64,000 nucleotides of DNA from Hyalella azteca (lineage: Eukaryota > Arthropoda > Malacostraca > Amphipoda > Hyalellidae), in contig NW_025934876.1 in NCBI RefSeq assembly GCF_000764305.2, positions 372,001-436,000 on the forward strand. Reading direction: 5' to 3'. Position 1 is the first letter of the stretch. Each line of letters opens with the position of its first letter. This document shows positions 27,209 to 55,200 of this stretch, piece by piece. The position numbers were made by a program, and so were the translations under genes. The notes below the pieces were generated by a model. It was not told the origin of the DNA, did not search any database, and was given only the letters and a program-made list of their open reading frames with translations.

Positions 27209-29732
27209 GTGTTCAGTGATGACGGTACGAATAAATAAACTGCTGTTCTTAGGTCAACGTGCTCAGGTCATAAGACTCGGTGTTTAATTTGTGCGTCGTT
27301 CTAGATTCTTATTTCCTCAGAAGCAGCTGACGAAATTATAAACTTAGACTGGATGGGGGAAGTTATTTAACCGCCAATCGTGGCAAAATTTTAAATTGGT
27401 CATTCATTTCAGGAATTTGCCTTCAGATATGTCAAGAACTTGACCTCTTGAGAATTCTTACAACGATAATTCCAATTTTGCCATAGTTGAAATTATGGCT
27501 TGGTTGAGTAGTAGTATAGCATAGTTTAGGCAATTTCATAGTAAAATTCCGCTTAAATTTATTTTACAATAGCAATGAGCGATTTTTCACGGTGCCAACG
27601 AATTAGCCTTTGTTGAGTCATTGCCTTGGTCGAAATCGTGTAGTTTTGACGCGATCGAGAAGCTGTATATTATGAATTGGTCCAGTACTTAAACGACAGT
27701 TTGGGTAAAATTTGAACAATTTACGACTCAAGGTCCGGAGGGCAGTCAGTTATCCCCAAGCCTTATGCGCTCCACACACAAAGCTCCTTTGCGGCGAGTC
27801 ATGACCTGAGATATCGATCGAATGACTTAATTCCTTCCTTTTGTATCCGTTTTTCATCCTACTTTCCTTTGCCAGTCATTTTTCTCATCTGTGAGCGACT
27901 TTTCAAAGAGTAGGGCGATCCTGAATGGCCATCACCGTAAAGCTAACGACGATGAGCTAAATTTTGAGAAACTCGGAGAAGAGACCAAAGTTCATATGCT
28001 TAAAGATGACCTAGAATTTGAGTTTTAAATTTCATCTGACGCGAGTAATTATATAATAACATAGTTTTATCTCGTCTTTGTCTGCTTTCTCAATTGTTCT
28101 GGAGTACAGAAGGTGAGGTGTGAAGCCCTAGCCTCCCTGCACACGGCATGCCAGGGCTGCGACATAAGAAGCGTATGCATAACATAACATAACATAGTGA
28201 TGTCGGCGCTAGAGCGTAGGCCTGATGTGGCCTGTCAACGATTCTTGAACTTTTCGTGCCTTGTTCACAAAAGATCTAAAATCTTGTCATTTGACCGGAT
28301 CTTTTCAGGACTGACGATAGTTTGAAATAGCTACTACCTATACTTCCACCGGGTTCTTCCAACATGCAGTAACCGAACGCCTCAAACACAGCTTTTATCT
28401 AATGAACCGAGTATAGATAACAATGCAAGTAGAACTCAACGAAGTTGTTATTTTGCACAGAAGCTTATTTTTTGATCCCTGCTGCAATGAAAACAAGTTT
28501 AGAAATAAAGAATTTATAAAGAAAATTAGAATTTGAGAAAATACTAAAGTTCCCACAGGCAAAACACGACGATAATACCTCACAACTGGAATAAGTTTAT
28601 AGAGTAAGCCGACGCAACAGTAGAGTAGTCAGCCCATGGTTGTATTATTTCAACCATGAGTCAGCCCACGCTAGCATGCACTTCAACGCCGTAGGCATCA
28701 TAACCGAAACAACTATGAATAAAAATATATATGTAAATATGTGTAACAAAACATTCATACAGTAAAGACGGAGAAATCTATCGAACATTCTGAATTGGAA
28801 ACAAATTGCCAACTTGCCAAGATATGTAAACAAATATTTTGATTCATCTCATCGTACCTTATGTCAAACAGTTCATAATTGGAGAAATGAATTCCATGAA
28901 ATTATTAAATCAATTCCAAAATTACAGGTCCGTTGGTCGGCAACAGACATTAAAACATTTCCCAAAGACTCAAATCACCAAATGGAGAAAACCCTAAACG
29001 AAATGAACTCCTTAAAGAAGCCGGTCGTATACATGACGGCACGTAAAAACGGAGACACGTTAACAATACCCCACAAATACCGATTAATAAATCGATAATT
29101 ATGATTTGTGACACATAGATACTTCCCGGAGGTTTGGTTAAGAATAAAGATGAGTAGCCTTCAACTTCATTTTAACGAGTAAAAGGCAGGCTTTTGCAAG
29201 GAGAGCACGAAGGATTTGCTTGTGATTGCAATAGAATGTCGGTAGGCAATCGATTCAATATAAACCTAAAACATGATTTGAAAATAACACTTTGAAAAAA
29301 ATATTAAAGGCCTGACGAAACTTCATTCAAATTTAGTTAAGTCCTCCGTAATACGAAGGGAACTTTCACTTACCTATCGACTTTGATTTTAATCGCGAGT
29401 TGTAGAAAGTTGGGGTCCAAGATTCTCGCAAATATAAAGTTACTCGTTATGTTGGGCCTCGCAGTCCCTTCATCTTTAAATGGGAACATAAGAACCAACG
29501 AAGCAAAATATTTTCTAAATCTCTTGATTAAATAAAATTCCCGCAGGCAAAATACACAGAAATTATTCACACGGAAATTATTCAAGAAACACAAGGTAAG
29601 AAAAGGCTCCAAATGGCACTTCGTTCAAAGGCACTTCGTTCACGCTTCACAGTCTGGGCAGAAGAGACAGTCTAGTCTTCATCTTCTACAGAGCGCCATC
29701 TCACAGCCTACAAGCTAAGACCTCTTCAAGTC
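27209..29732. other. intergenic stretch between METTL26 and ALDH9
   Basis: Both flanking genes are on the minus strand, so this holds the METTL26 promoter and the ALDH9 3' end. I see no clear TATA box, and no clean AATAAA on the minus strand close to the ALDH9 stop. An inverted SINE-like copy is at 28176-28307. A 94-codon open frame (28814-29098, plus) is not recognisable and is not called. Confidence 0.5.
28176..28307 (-). repeat. SINE-like dispersed repeat, copy 2 (inverted)
   Basis: This is the reverse complement of the family at 25201 and 57146. It reads inward from ATAACATAACATAACATAG through CGGCGCTAGAGCG, GGCCTGATGTGGCCTGTC and CGTGCCTTGTTCAC to TGACCGGA. The tail here is a clear (TAACA)n repeat. 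Confidence 0.8.
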
Positions 29733-44040
<14,308 letters not shown>

Positions 44041-46218
44041 CCTTTACTCGACGCTGCAGCGCCCTAAAAATTATTCCTTAGTTTATATTATATATTAATT
44101 AACAGTTGCCAATGCTATTCGTGCATTAAGCCCTGTTAATAAAAGTTCTGTTGGTAGACAACGGGTTAGAAAATTGCAATTAAATGGTGGGAGAAAGGCC
44201 GAACGATATTAGATAGGCCGTGAAGAACGTCTACTAACGGGTGGTTTTTAATAAATTTCTATACTATACTATACAGTACAGTAGATTATAGTAGTATCGA
44301 CGTTGAAGAATAGGCAAAGTTTGGCCCGTCACAGATTCTTACAATTTTCTTTACCTTGTCTCCTTGAGGCCTGAGAACTGGCCCTTTGGGCAATCAAATC
44401 AGCCGCTCTTTGTCCGCTTCGGCTCAAGGTTTAAAGGGCAGCCTATAGGCAGCTTGTACGCTCGGTATGACTCGGCCCGACCAACTTTTCTCTAACTCTC
44501 AAGTGACTACTACGTAGGTAATGAGATTCTAACCAGAAGCTGATTTCGCTGGGCCAGGCAGACCCAGAATAACTTTAGGCCGAGTGTAGCGCCTTTTGGG
44601 CAGAAGTATTGGCGGCACCTGAATCTTGTTAGGTAAGCAAACCACGGATAAGAGAGTAAAAAAAGAATAAGACAACTCCACAGCGCTGGGCGCTTAGCCG
44701 TCGAGGCTTGCCTCGCGTTGTCAGAGCTGAGAAGCTCAGATCTATAAACAGGGTCGGTATAATTCATAACATAGGAGAGCACGCAGACATGAAATAATTC
44801 AGGGACCGGGGGCTCATTAATGCCCCTAACACTGACAATAAATGAGTGAATCGAAATTCACAAATTGTCAGCATTGCTTGAATGAAAGTAATTTTCCTTG
44901 GCAAGAAAAGTTCACGACTTTCATTACTTATCTGGGCAAGGAAAACAAACTACAAAATGAACTCCAGATAATGGCTGTCAGTGTACCCTGCGGCAAACAG
45001 TTCATGCATCGTTTACACTGCCTTGTTCAGCAAATTTCTATGACGAATAATGCAGTAAAATGTATTCATAAGCAGAGCACTTACCGTAGACTTGACGTGC
45101 GATATTTGTTGGCACTTGCACGAGCGTTGACGCAACACAAGCTGACCTTCGGTCAACGAATATAAATTAGATAACAAATAAGCTAGATAAAAAATAAACT
45201 AGAAATTTTCCAGGTGATCAGGTGTGTGCGCGATAAACATAACCTCAGGCACACGATCTCTCGCGCAAGGTTATGGGCAACATGGGCTTAAAACAATAAA
45301 AAATTATAACCACGAATAGTTATTTACTAGCCTGCAAATACATCAAATGTAAGACGGCTGAGATCGAGACATTTCAGACCATATGCTGCCTGTACAATAA
45401 AATCTGCTTCCTAAATCTGGTTTAGTTCTAAGACTAGAAATTGACTTGTACAAAATATTTGTAATAAGAAGCTTTAACAGTAATTGGAAATAAATATCTA
45501 TCTTAATTAATAAGCAAAACGTGATAAATTTCAAATGAGGAAAATTAAGATCAAGTAATAAATATAAATACGATACCGTGACCAGGTTGAAATGGAATAC
45601 ATGGACGAAAAGACCTGCTGCAGCACAAATATCACAGCGATGCACACCAAACATTCATGACGCTTACAGTAGCGCAAACAAAATAACAGAGAATGAGGCT
45701 CGCTGGTCTCAATGTATAGAGCGGCAGGGTCACCTCTTGATCTGAAATTCCAGGCTAAATTCACGAATAAAATTATTTTTATAATTGAAAATCGCTTAGC
45801 AAAAGAGTCTTAATTCAGAAGCTAAATCCTAACAATTAATGAACGAATGCAAACGAATGAAACAACTTTTCACATGAAGCGAGTCCATGAAAAATCTCGA
45901 GTGGGCATGAGCAATAAAAGCTGAAAAATATCCATTCTTTTCATGAAAGTTCTCAATTACCAAACCTATGGCAAGAAAAAGCAATGAATTTTAATTCAAA
46001 TCCTATACAACAAAAATTGTGCTCAGAATACAACAAATTAATGAGATTTTGTAGCAGAAAAAGTCAGCCAAGACGAACCCTGTCGACCGTGGGTTTATAC
46101 ATAAGTCCCGAAATCTGTAGTTTATTATTGATAAACTTGTGGCCGGAACGTAAGGTATTGCTGCATTCTTCATGCGTTAATATCCATTTGACATCTCAAA
46201 TCCATCTTATTTGTAGTC
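44041..46218. other. intergenic stretch upstream of ALDH9
   Basis: This contains the presumed ALDH9 promoter side. A GACGTCACGTG motif lies just inside exon 1 (about 43961-43972). No TATA box is clear. The rest shows no supported exon, array or transposon end. The patch at 44340-44760 is GC-richer but unrecognised. Confidence 0.45.
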
Positions 46219-47224
46219 ATGTCTTGCAGGGTTGGTGATTTTTTTGATTTTTTTAAAAAAATCAAAAAAATCAAAAATCAATGATTTTTTTGATTTTTTC
46301 ATGATTTTTTTGATTTATTTGATTTTTTTGATTTTTTCAACTTTTTTGTCTTTTTGATGTGTTATTTTTTATGTTGCAATTAGCCTACTAACAATAACAG
46401 TATATTGATCATAATGGATGGCTAAAAAGGGCACTTATTGCCTTCAATAATGGCCAACAGGCCAAGGTTGTGTTTACCACTTAGGGATTTTTGGGTAAAC
46501 AATTATTGGTAAGTCTATTCATTAGCATTGTAAAGTTTGTATGGAGCAAGGTAATAAGCTAAATATTGACCATTTAACTGGCTTCAATATACAAAAACAC
46601 TCCAGGAATGCAGATCTTCTAAACATTGAAGAGTTACATAACAGTACGTAACAGATAGGTAGCTGATAGCACAGTGCACAGCGCTATCAATAGATCCACT
46701 ATTTTTATGTCCTAAAAATCTACCAGACTCTACCCTCTATACACACCGACTAGTAGTGACTGTAGATGGTAGCACAGTGCACAGCACTATCAATAGATCT
46801 ACGTACTAGTTTTATGTCCTATAAATCTACCAGAATCTACCCTCTATACACTCCAACTAGTAGTGACTGAGTGACTGACTGCACTGTTCCCATTTAATTC
46901 AGACCAATAAACCAATACTAAACGTAAACTGAACGATAACCAAACAAACCTCATACGACTTGAAGCAAGACTCAAGTTATGAGAAAATCTAATACTGTTT
47001 GAAATAAACATGTGCATAATTCAAACATTTTATATCCATTCACTGCATTTATTTATTTTATATATAGTCTTATAATTGTAATTGTTTTGTTTCTAGTTTT
47101 AAATTCACATATTTAAAGATATCGAAAAAATAAAAAAAATCATGATTTTTTTATAAAAAAATCAAGTGATTTAATCACGTGATTTAATCATTTTGATTTA
47201 ATCATTGCCAACCCTGATGTCTTG
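46219..47224. mobile_element. nonautonomous hAT transposon with 8-bp target duplication
   Basis: The element 46227-47216 (990 bp) starts CAGGGTTGG and ends CCAACCCTG. It is flanked by a perfect ATGTCTTG duplication (46219-46226 and 47217-47224). The terminal form and 8-bp duplication are diagnostic of hAT elements. Both ends carry runs of TGATTTTTTTGAT words, in inverted orientation. Inside is a ~105-bp tandem duplication (about 46660-46870) with GCACAGTGCACAGC and CTACCCTCTATACAC. No transposase frame is present, so mobilisation would depend on another copy. Confidence 0.9.
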
Positions 47225-49044
47225 GCATCCACGCCATTGTGACATGCATCGAAACTTTGCTTAACATTTAGCAATGCTTGAATGTCTTAGCAATATACAG
47301 TTACGTTAATTACAAATAAGAACATCAACAAACATTGAATGTTTTACGTTACATTCCCTATAGAAATGGACAGGTCATGAATTAATAATTATATACAATA
47401 ATTCACGCCAGAAATCTAAATTTCATCAAGTTCGAGGATCAGCATGAAATAAAATGTACAATACCACCAATACTCGTAAAATACTCACCTGCCATAATTT
47501 AATGAAATAAAATTAATTCTAGACAAAAAGATATCTGAATATATAAATAAATTCAGGTTTACTATAATATTTTTTATCCAAATTCCAAAGTTATGTGAAT
47601 AAAGATTTGGTTAAAAATGTAGCCCAAACTAAGCTAACGACTAGGTTAAAAGGAACTCTAATATATAATAAGATATATATATAATAAGACTAGGTAATAA
47701 GGAACTCTACACTGCAGAATTGATCACCGATGGAAAACACGTCTGCTTAGGAAGGGATCTCCCACAGAGATGAAAAGATGTGGTTTTCCGTTGACTTACG
47801 CATTTGCGTGTATCGCTTGAATATTGTCCAGTCAAATGCATCCCTTACCCTCAATGATTGATATAAGTTAGCATATTGGATTATAATGCATTACTCACAA
47901 TAATAATAGGAGAACAGTTAAATGAACGGATTAAAATGATATATCACAGCAAAGACTAGCAGTCTGTGTTCGAGATAAACTGATATATGTTGGTAGCGGT
48001 CACCTCCTTCAGAGAAAATCTATCAATAAAAATCGGCGGCCTCTGAAGGATATTTGAAATATCTGCGTAATTGCCCAAGAAATAGGAAAGAGTACTTTTC
48101 ATACCATCTGAAATCGCTTACGTGAATTTTCGTAGAGGCGGCTTCGCCTGACGCCAACCGATGATATCGTAAGCAAATCAAAATGAGTGTCGGAACAAAT
48201 CATTGATTATGTTACCCGTCCTGCGGGCAAGGAGTTGCACATAAGCAAGAAAGCACATGAAGAAGGCAAGAAGAGACGCAGGAAACGTTAAGATTTTAGT
48301 GGTACCTACACGCGCTTCTTCAGCGTTAGTGCGATTGAATTTAGTTAAGAACTTAAGATTAATAGAGCTGAGTTACTTTTAGTTTATAAATAAATTCTCA
48401 TTTTTAATTGATCTCATTTCAATTGATGCCATAATCTGTGGCTGAAATGGGTAATAATCAGATTCAACAAATTCTTCAATGTAAATTTCCAAATATCTTG
48501 CGTAATTCACGATTTCATGACATAGGCATAAACTGAATCGATCCACGGAACCACTGAAAATTCATTTAATTCTAAACAAATGCTCTATTCTAGGAGAAAT
48601 ATATATTGAACATACACAAGTAAAAACTGTTTTGCTAGATTCTTAACCAAATGGAACATTGATCGCAGTAAACTCTATAAATTAACCCAAGACACATTCT
48701 TCCGTGCTATGACTACGTAACATAATGCACACAGATATAAGCTAATTACTGTATACGCTTTATTGCCACGACTTCCAAACTGACTAGCTAAACACTGCGT
48801 GCTCTTCACTACATCAATTATAACAAAAAAATCTATAGCTGCGGGGAATAGCTGTGATTTTGGCACATCTCAGCAACAATAATATTCTGAATACAAACAT
48901 TCCTGCGTTAAAATTCTATCGTTTAACAAAAACATAATACTTTGGTACTGGTCACTAGATCATCGAAGAGCTGGCAATAATTATAACGCGAGTCACGCCT
49001 GAACAGCGCGCGGTCCTCTGCATATTGCGAACTCGCGACTGCCA
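47225..49044. other. intergenic stretch
   Basis: No exon or repeat of note is seen. The Myb/SANT gene's 3' end lies to the right. Confidence 0.5.
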
Positions 49045-49262
49045 AGCTGACGACGATCACATCAAGTGTTGGCGTCATGGAGGTGATCACATCAAGCATT
49101 GCTGGCATGAGGGTGATCACATCAAGCATCGCTGGCATGGAGGTGATCACATCAAGCATTGCTGGCATGAGCTGGCATGGAGGTGATCACATCAAGCATC
49201 GCTGGCATGGAGGTGATCACATCAAGCGTAGCTGGCATGGAGGTGACCACATCAAGCATCGG
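49045..49262. repeat. 30-bp array overlapping the Myb/SANT stop codon
   Basis: About seven copies of CATGGAGGTGATCACATCAA plus GCATCGCTGG. The unit nearest the gene holds the last two codons and the TGA stop (49254-49252), and the farther units repeat GATGCTTGATGTG on the gene strand. The array therefore grew from the coding end into the 3' UTR. Confidence 0.95.
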
Positions 49263-52200
49263 CCTGCCACTGACACAGCTGTACGCGGAACATAATTTTG
49301 CGCAGCGCGGCATCCTGCCTCAGCGCCGTGATGCGAGCCTCATGCTCCTCGCGGTCTCTTCTCATGCGAAATTCATGATCTTGCCTCGCATTCTTACGGA
49401 TTTGTTCGAGCAAAAGAAGCTCTTGAGTGAAAACCTTGTGACGCAGAGACTCATTTTCGCGCTGTAAATCGCGTATCAGATCGTAAGATGACGGGCGCGA
49501 AGTCTGGGTGTTGGAGGTTACTGACGGGACTGAATCATCAGTCGCACTTGTCGAAGTATTAATATCATTACGTTTACCATCATCGCATGTACTATTAACA
49601 TTGCTAGAGTGTGTGAGGCATGAACTGCTCAGGGCCGGGAAGTCTGTGGAGTCAGTAGTCGTGGAGATGTCCGGCTGCGTTCGAGCAACATCGTCTGGTG
49701 CATCTGAAAAGTTTGAAGATTTTTGAGCGAATATCAGCAGGCTTGATCTTTGACGGAGTTTTATTATGGAAACACACATCATGATTTAACACGAAAACAC
49801 ACAACTATCGCACTTTTACTTTATAATTTAAACCTCTTAAGCTAAATAACCTTTCAATGAATGTCACTCTCGTCCGGTAAACTTTCAATTCTAACAATAT
49901 TTAGACAGTTTGAATGCTAATTACAATGTAAATTCTAGCCATTTTTTAACTAGATCGTATTGCAAGTTGTTTTCATCCTACAGCATGTATTCAATTTATT
50001 GTTACAGTGACATTTGTTGGTTTCCTAGACGACGAAAACTACACGTCAAAACAGGAGAAAATGAAGCACGGAAAATTCACTATTCTCTACTTTGTCGCAA
50101 AAAATGCTTATTGTAACTTCCGATAACGTTATCTATCTCTCAGGGAAATATCGACCTCTACCATCCAAGTCAAAATACTTCATATTGAGAATGTCACGTA
50201 CAGATCAAAGTGCCCTCACATAACGTGACCTGCATTACCGTCTTGCTCGAGGTCGGCAGAGGGGCAGTCTGCGGTCGTGAGGTTGCCTGCACTTGATCCT
50301 GCAGGCAAGGCTATGAGTTTGTCCCCTGCAACGTCACCTGAGTAAGCCGATGCGTCGATATGAGAACAAGATCAAGATATGTCTTATTATTAGATCATGA
50401 CAATTTCATGTAGGTTGTCGTTATGAGAACAATCTTATTATTAGATCATGACAATTTCATGGAGGTTGTCGTTATGAGAACAATCTTATTATTAGATCAT
50501 GATAATTTCATGTAGGTTGTCGTTATGAGAACAATCATATGATTAGATCATGACAATTTCATGGAGGTTGAAGCCACAAAATTCGAATATGTAAAAAGAA
50601 AATGCAGCATACATTTACCTATTCTTCAATAACATCGAACAAGTCGATACTTTCAAGGATAACACTTTTAAAAGAATTCTTCTAAACACGAATACATGAA
50701 CATGAATTTAAGCCAAAAAATGGATTTCATGTGTACATTGTTCATTAGGCGAAAATTTATTACCAAAATTTTCAATCTATCCCATACACACATCATATCG
50801 GAGGGAAAGTTAGATGGTATATCATTACTCCTAAGCCAAACTAACCATCCGTCTTAGCCAAGAGAGCAGCCAGAAGTTGAGAGTTTAAAGAGAAATGCTG
50901 CAGAGAGACCGGAGCTGTGGGTGTTGGTTGTGTGGGAGCGCAGGATGAGTCTGGAGGCGGCAGACTGTGGTCAACCTCATCACTGCCAGCCTCACCGATA
51001 CTGTTGGGCACAGCATCAAATAGAAGAACATTATAAAGCCAATTAAGAAACCTCACTCTACTGGATTATTGATTATGATTAATAGATATAAAAGCTGAAT
51101 GTTACACGTGGTTCATTGGTAGTCCACTTGAAATACTTTGTAAATATACCTACCTATTTAAGTGGTTCAGTGGTAGTTCACTTCAAATACCTATTTTGTA
51201 AATATACTTACCTATACTATATGCATATATATGTATAGTTTAAACACGAGTGGTTAATGACCAGAGAAATCATCGATTTAAATACGGTTCCAAATTTTCG
51301 TGTTGTATCATATTTACGTGTATCATGTACTTATTTCCACCTAAATTTCAGTATTCAATGCTTCCTATAACTTGAAAATGAATGATGTCACATTCGAAAC
51401 GTCGTTAATAAATTAATTTACTTCCTTGAACCTGAATTTTTATCAACCAACGTCAGCTGAAGAATATTGTTCGATCCTGAAAATTTAAATCGATGATTTC
51501 TCTGGTCATTAACCACTCGTGTTTAAACAAGCTTATTCTGCTATCTTATACTAATATATGTATAGATATACTAATGCACCCAAACTTCGTACGACACGAA
51601 TGTAAAAATGAGCAGTGGAATATCCCACATTAATCATAAACAGGAATTCAGTTGTTGAAAGAAAAATTTACCTTCAAAATATTAGCTCTGTCATGTGAAA
51701 AATCTATTAAATTTTATAACACATTATTTAGGATTAATGTATCATTACTATTGAAGATTTGTTCCATAGTCTTAAGACTTTGCATTTAATATGAAAAAAT
51801 TCAGAACACGATAATGCACAATTCACTCATTCACGAACAAACAAATTTCCCTAATAGTAAATACTTGCACTTGTTTTCTACCGGAGATGGACCAATTCAT
51901 ACTTAACGTACATTTTATTGCACCAACAATAAATAACAGCATTTGCTAATGCCCACAATTTCGGAGTGACACAACTTGTCACTTGAAGGAAAATTATATT
52001 CGCTAAAGTAACTTTAGAACAAGGCTTAAAGCCTATCACAACGCCATGTGGCACGAAAACTTCTGCATAAGAAACTGATTTCAGTACGGGGCTTGACAAC
52101 TTCGGCATGAGGCTTGGCAGCTTTGCCATGAAACGATATGATTTCTATACGGGGTTTGAGATCTTCGGAATGAGACTTGACAGCTTTGGCACTATACTCG

Positions 52201-55200
52201 ACAACTTCGGCAAGAGGCTTGACAGCTTCGGCATAAGGCTTGACAACTTTTGCATAAGGCTTGACAACTTCGGCATAAGGCTTGACAACTTCGGCATAAG
52301 GCTTGACAACTTTTGCATAATGCTTGAAAACTTCGGCATGAGGCTTCACAACTTCGGCACGAGGCTTGATAACTTTGGCATAAGGCTTGCCAACGTCGGC
52401 ATAAGGCTCGACAACTTCGGCACGAGGCTTGACAACTTTGACATGAGGCTTGACAACTTTGGCACTAGGCTCGACAAATTGGGCATAAGGCTTGACAACT
52501 TCGGCACTGGGCTGTAAAATTTCGATACCTGACCAGACAACTTGGACTGCTGCAATGGGTTTGGCAAACTTGGGTATTGGGCTAGACAACTTTGGCACAG
52601 GGCTTGACAACATCGACACAGGGCTCGGCGAATTTAGCATGGAATCCTCACCTTTGGCACGGGCTCTATAACTTCAGTGTGGGAATTAAGAAATTTGGTA
52701 AGGTGCTTTGAAAATTTGACTGGAGTTATTGATGATTTCGGCGAGGGGCTTTTACACTTCGGAATTGAGCTGACCTTTCGGGCCGGTGGTTAGATAATTT
52801 TGTCAACTTGCTGCACAAATTCGTAAGAGGGCTTGAAAATTTCGCTATGTGGTTTGAAAACTTCAGTATGTGGTTGTAAAACTTGGGTATGGAGCTAGAA
52901 AACTTTGGTTGAGGCTAGAAACTAGGGAATATGGCTAGAAAACTTGACATGATGCTCGACCATGAGGCTTGGTAACATTGACATGAGGCTAGAGAACTTC
53001 GGCGTGGGGCTAGAGAATTCTGAACAAGCCTAGAGTACCTACGTACTATTAACGAGGCTAGAGAACACCGAATAACGCTATAAAACTTCTAACAAGGCTA
53101 GAAAGCGTTAAACGAGGCTAGAAAACACCAAACGAGAATCGAGAACTTTAAAAGCGGCTAGTAAACTTTGGCACAAGGCTAGAGAACTTTGAACCAGGCT
53201 AGAAAACATCAGCATGAGGCTAGAGAACTTCGAAAGAGGCTAGACAACATTGACCAAGCTTGTCACTGGCACTGGACTAGTTGTAACTTATGCACAAAGC
53301 TATGTAACTTCAACAAGAGGCTAGAGACCTTTTGAATTAGACTAGGGAACTTTACAATGAGCTTCAAGGAACTTGGTGTAAAGCTTGATCCTTTCGGAAA
53401 TTGGATTAATTACTTAAGCATAGAGATTGATAACTCTATCAGGAAACAAACTGAAATGGGTCATAGAAATGAAAAAATTGAAAATAGACTAATTTAAGTT
53501 TGTAATGAAGGTAACTAGGTTTGCTTTACAAAGCAAAAATTTGCGCAGTATCAGTTATGAAATTCAATGGTAAAGAACCAAGGCAAAACTTGATCCTTAG
53601 AAGTTTGTGGCCTGAATTATACCATACTCAATGTTTGGGGTATGTCACAGTTGTAGAACATAAATCAGATTAATTATAAATGAGATTTGAGACAAAAAAC
53701 ATAATCATTATGCTTCCTTGACATCAGACATATAAAAATTTAAAGCAAAAAATAGCCCACAAAAATTCATATCTCTATAGAAAACGTTTTGGAGTCCAGC
53801 TCCATCATCACATCACTCCGTGATGATGGAGCTGGAATTGAATCTAGCAATTACATAAAAAGTCACAAATTAGTACAATTACCAAAACCTAAATTTACAA
53901 GTAACAGGGCAAAAAACCTATCTATTCACAATTTCAGGGGGATATGAGCTAACAGCTGAATTTAAATGGGGTTTAAACTCCCAGTTAAAATTCAGCAGAA
54001 TAAAAAACTTCTAAGTTATAGTATTGTATTTTTAATTCACAGACAAGAGTTAGCCAGCTCAACAGGAGCAGCTGCTAAGTGACATGTTATACTACTTCAA
54101 TGACTGTAACTAAAATGATAATTAGTCACTATTAATGAAATTGAATCATGCAAGAAATTTTTTCAAAGGATTACCAAATTGTAAATTTTCAGTGGCAAGC
54201 TAATTTTTGTAATAATTTAAAATTGAAATAATTTTTTAGACACAAAGATTATTAATATTATAAGTTAAAAATTGAATATTTTTTACATTTATATATTATT
54301 TTCATTATGTTTATATTATATTTTATATAATATTTTTCCATATTTCAGTGTTTTCACAGGTAAAATTTAGCTGGATAGACCAGGGTCCAGGAGGTCTGAA
54401 CTTCAGAAGGAGGAGCAGAACCATTGCAAATTATCAATTTAGCATGGGTGATTATTTCTTATTTATATTCAGGAGGCTTCTGGCTGACTGTCCATTTTGA
54501 GCTGAACAAGATTAGAAGCAATTCATGGCATATTACAGCAATAATTTATTAATATTTGCTTCTGATGTATTTATCAGAGAATTTTTTTATACTTAAATTG
54601 CAATTGCTTTATAGAAAATAGAATAGAGAATAGAAGTGTTAGCACTGAAGAAATAGGCCCATGTGCTGTTTCTTTAACATTGTGACAAACCAGAGATTTT
54701 TTTAGAATCAGTTCATTTTTATTATCCTAATTTTTTAAGATTTAAACCAATTTCTTAAATGTATGATAATATGGTAAACATGATACTTTACTGGTCTACT
54801 TATAGGACTCAAAAATGAACTTGAGGGAGAGTAAAAAAAAAACTCTCTGCTTTGTCACTATAGGGTAAACGCGGTATATTCCGACATCGTAGGTAATTCT
54901 GTCACCTCTCCAGCTTTTCCTTTATATTAAGCTTTGTTTAAGTTCCATGCGTTCATTGATGGTTGAAATGGTGACATCATACATTTGCGTGTCGAAATAC
55001 TGCAAAAACACTAGGTCTTGGCCATCTAGTGGGAAATTGCCACACAAAGTGACGGAATATAGGGATTTGGTAGGTTTCCATTCTAAAGGCTTTTTAATAA
55101 ATATGGCAACATTTTGTGACGTTTCATCGTATGATCGTTGCTGACGCGTAGTAAAGTGTTTTGAGAGTCATGTGAAGGCAACAGAACTTACGTAATGAAT

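Noticed and set aside
28814..29098. 94-codon plus-strand frame with protein-like composition
   Set aside because: No family is recognised, no splice sites or neighbours support it, and such lengths occur by chance in this window.
52026..52640. 204-codon minus-strand frame as a gene or exon
   Set aside because: It lies wholly in a 21-bp array, inside an intron, with no plausible acceptor or donor. Kept as a finding but not called as coding.
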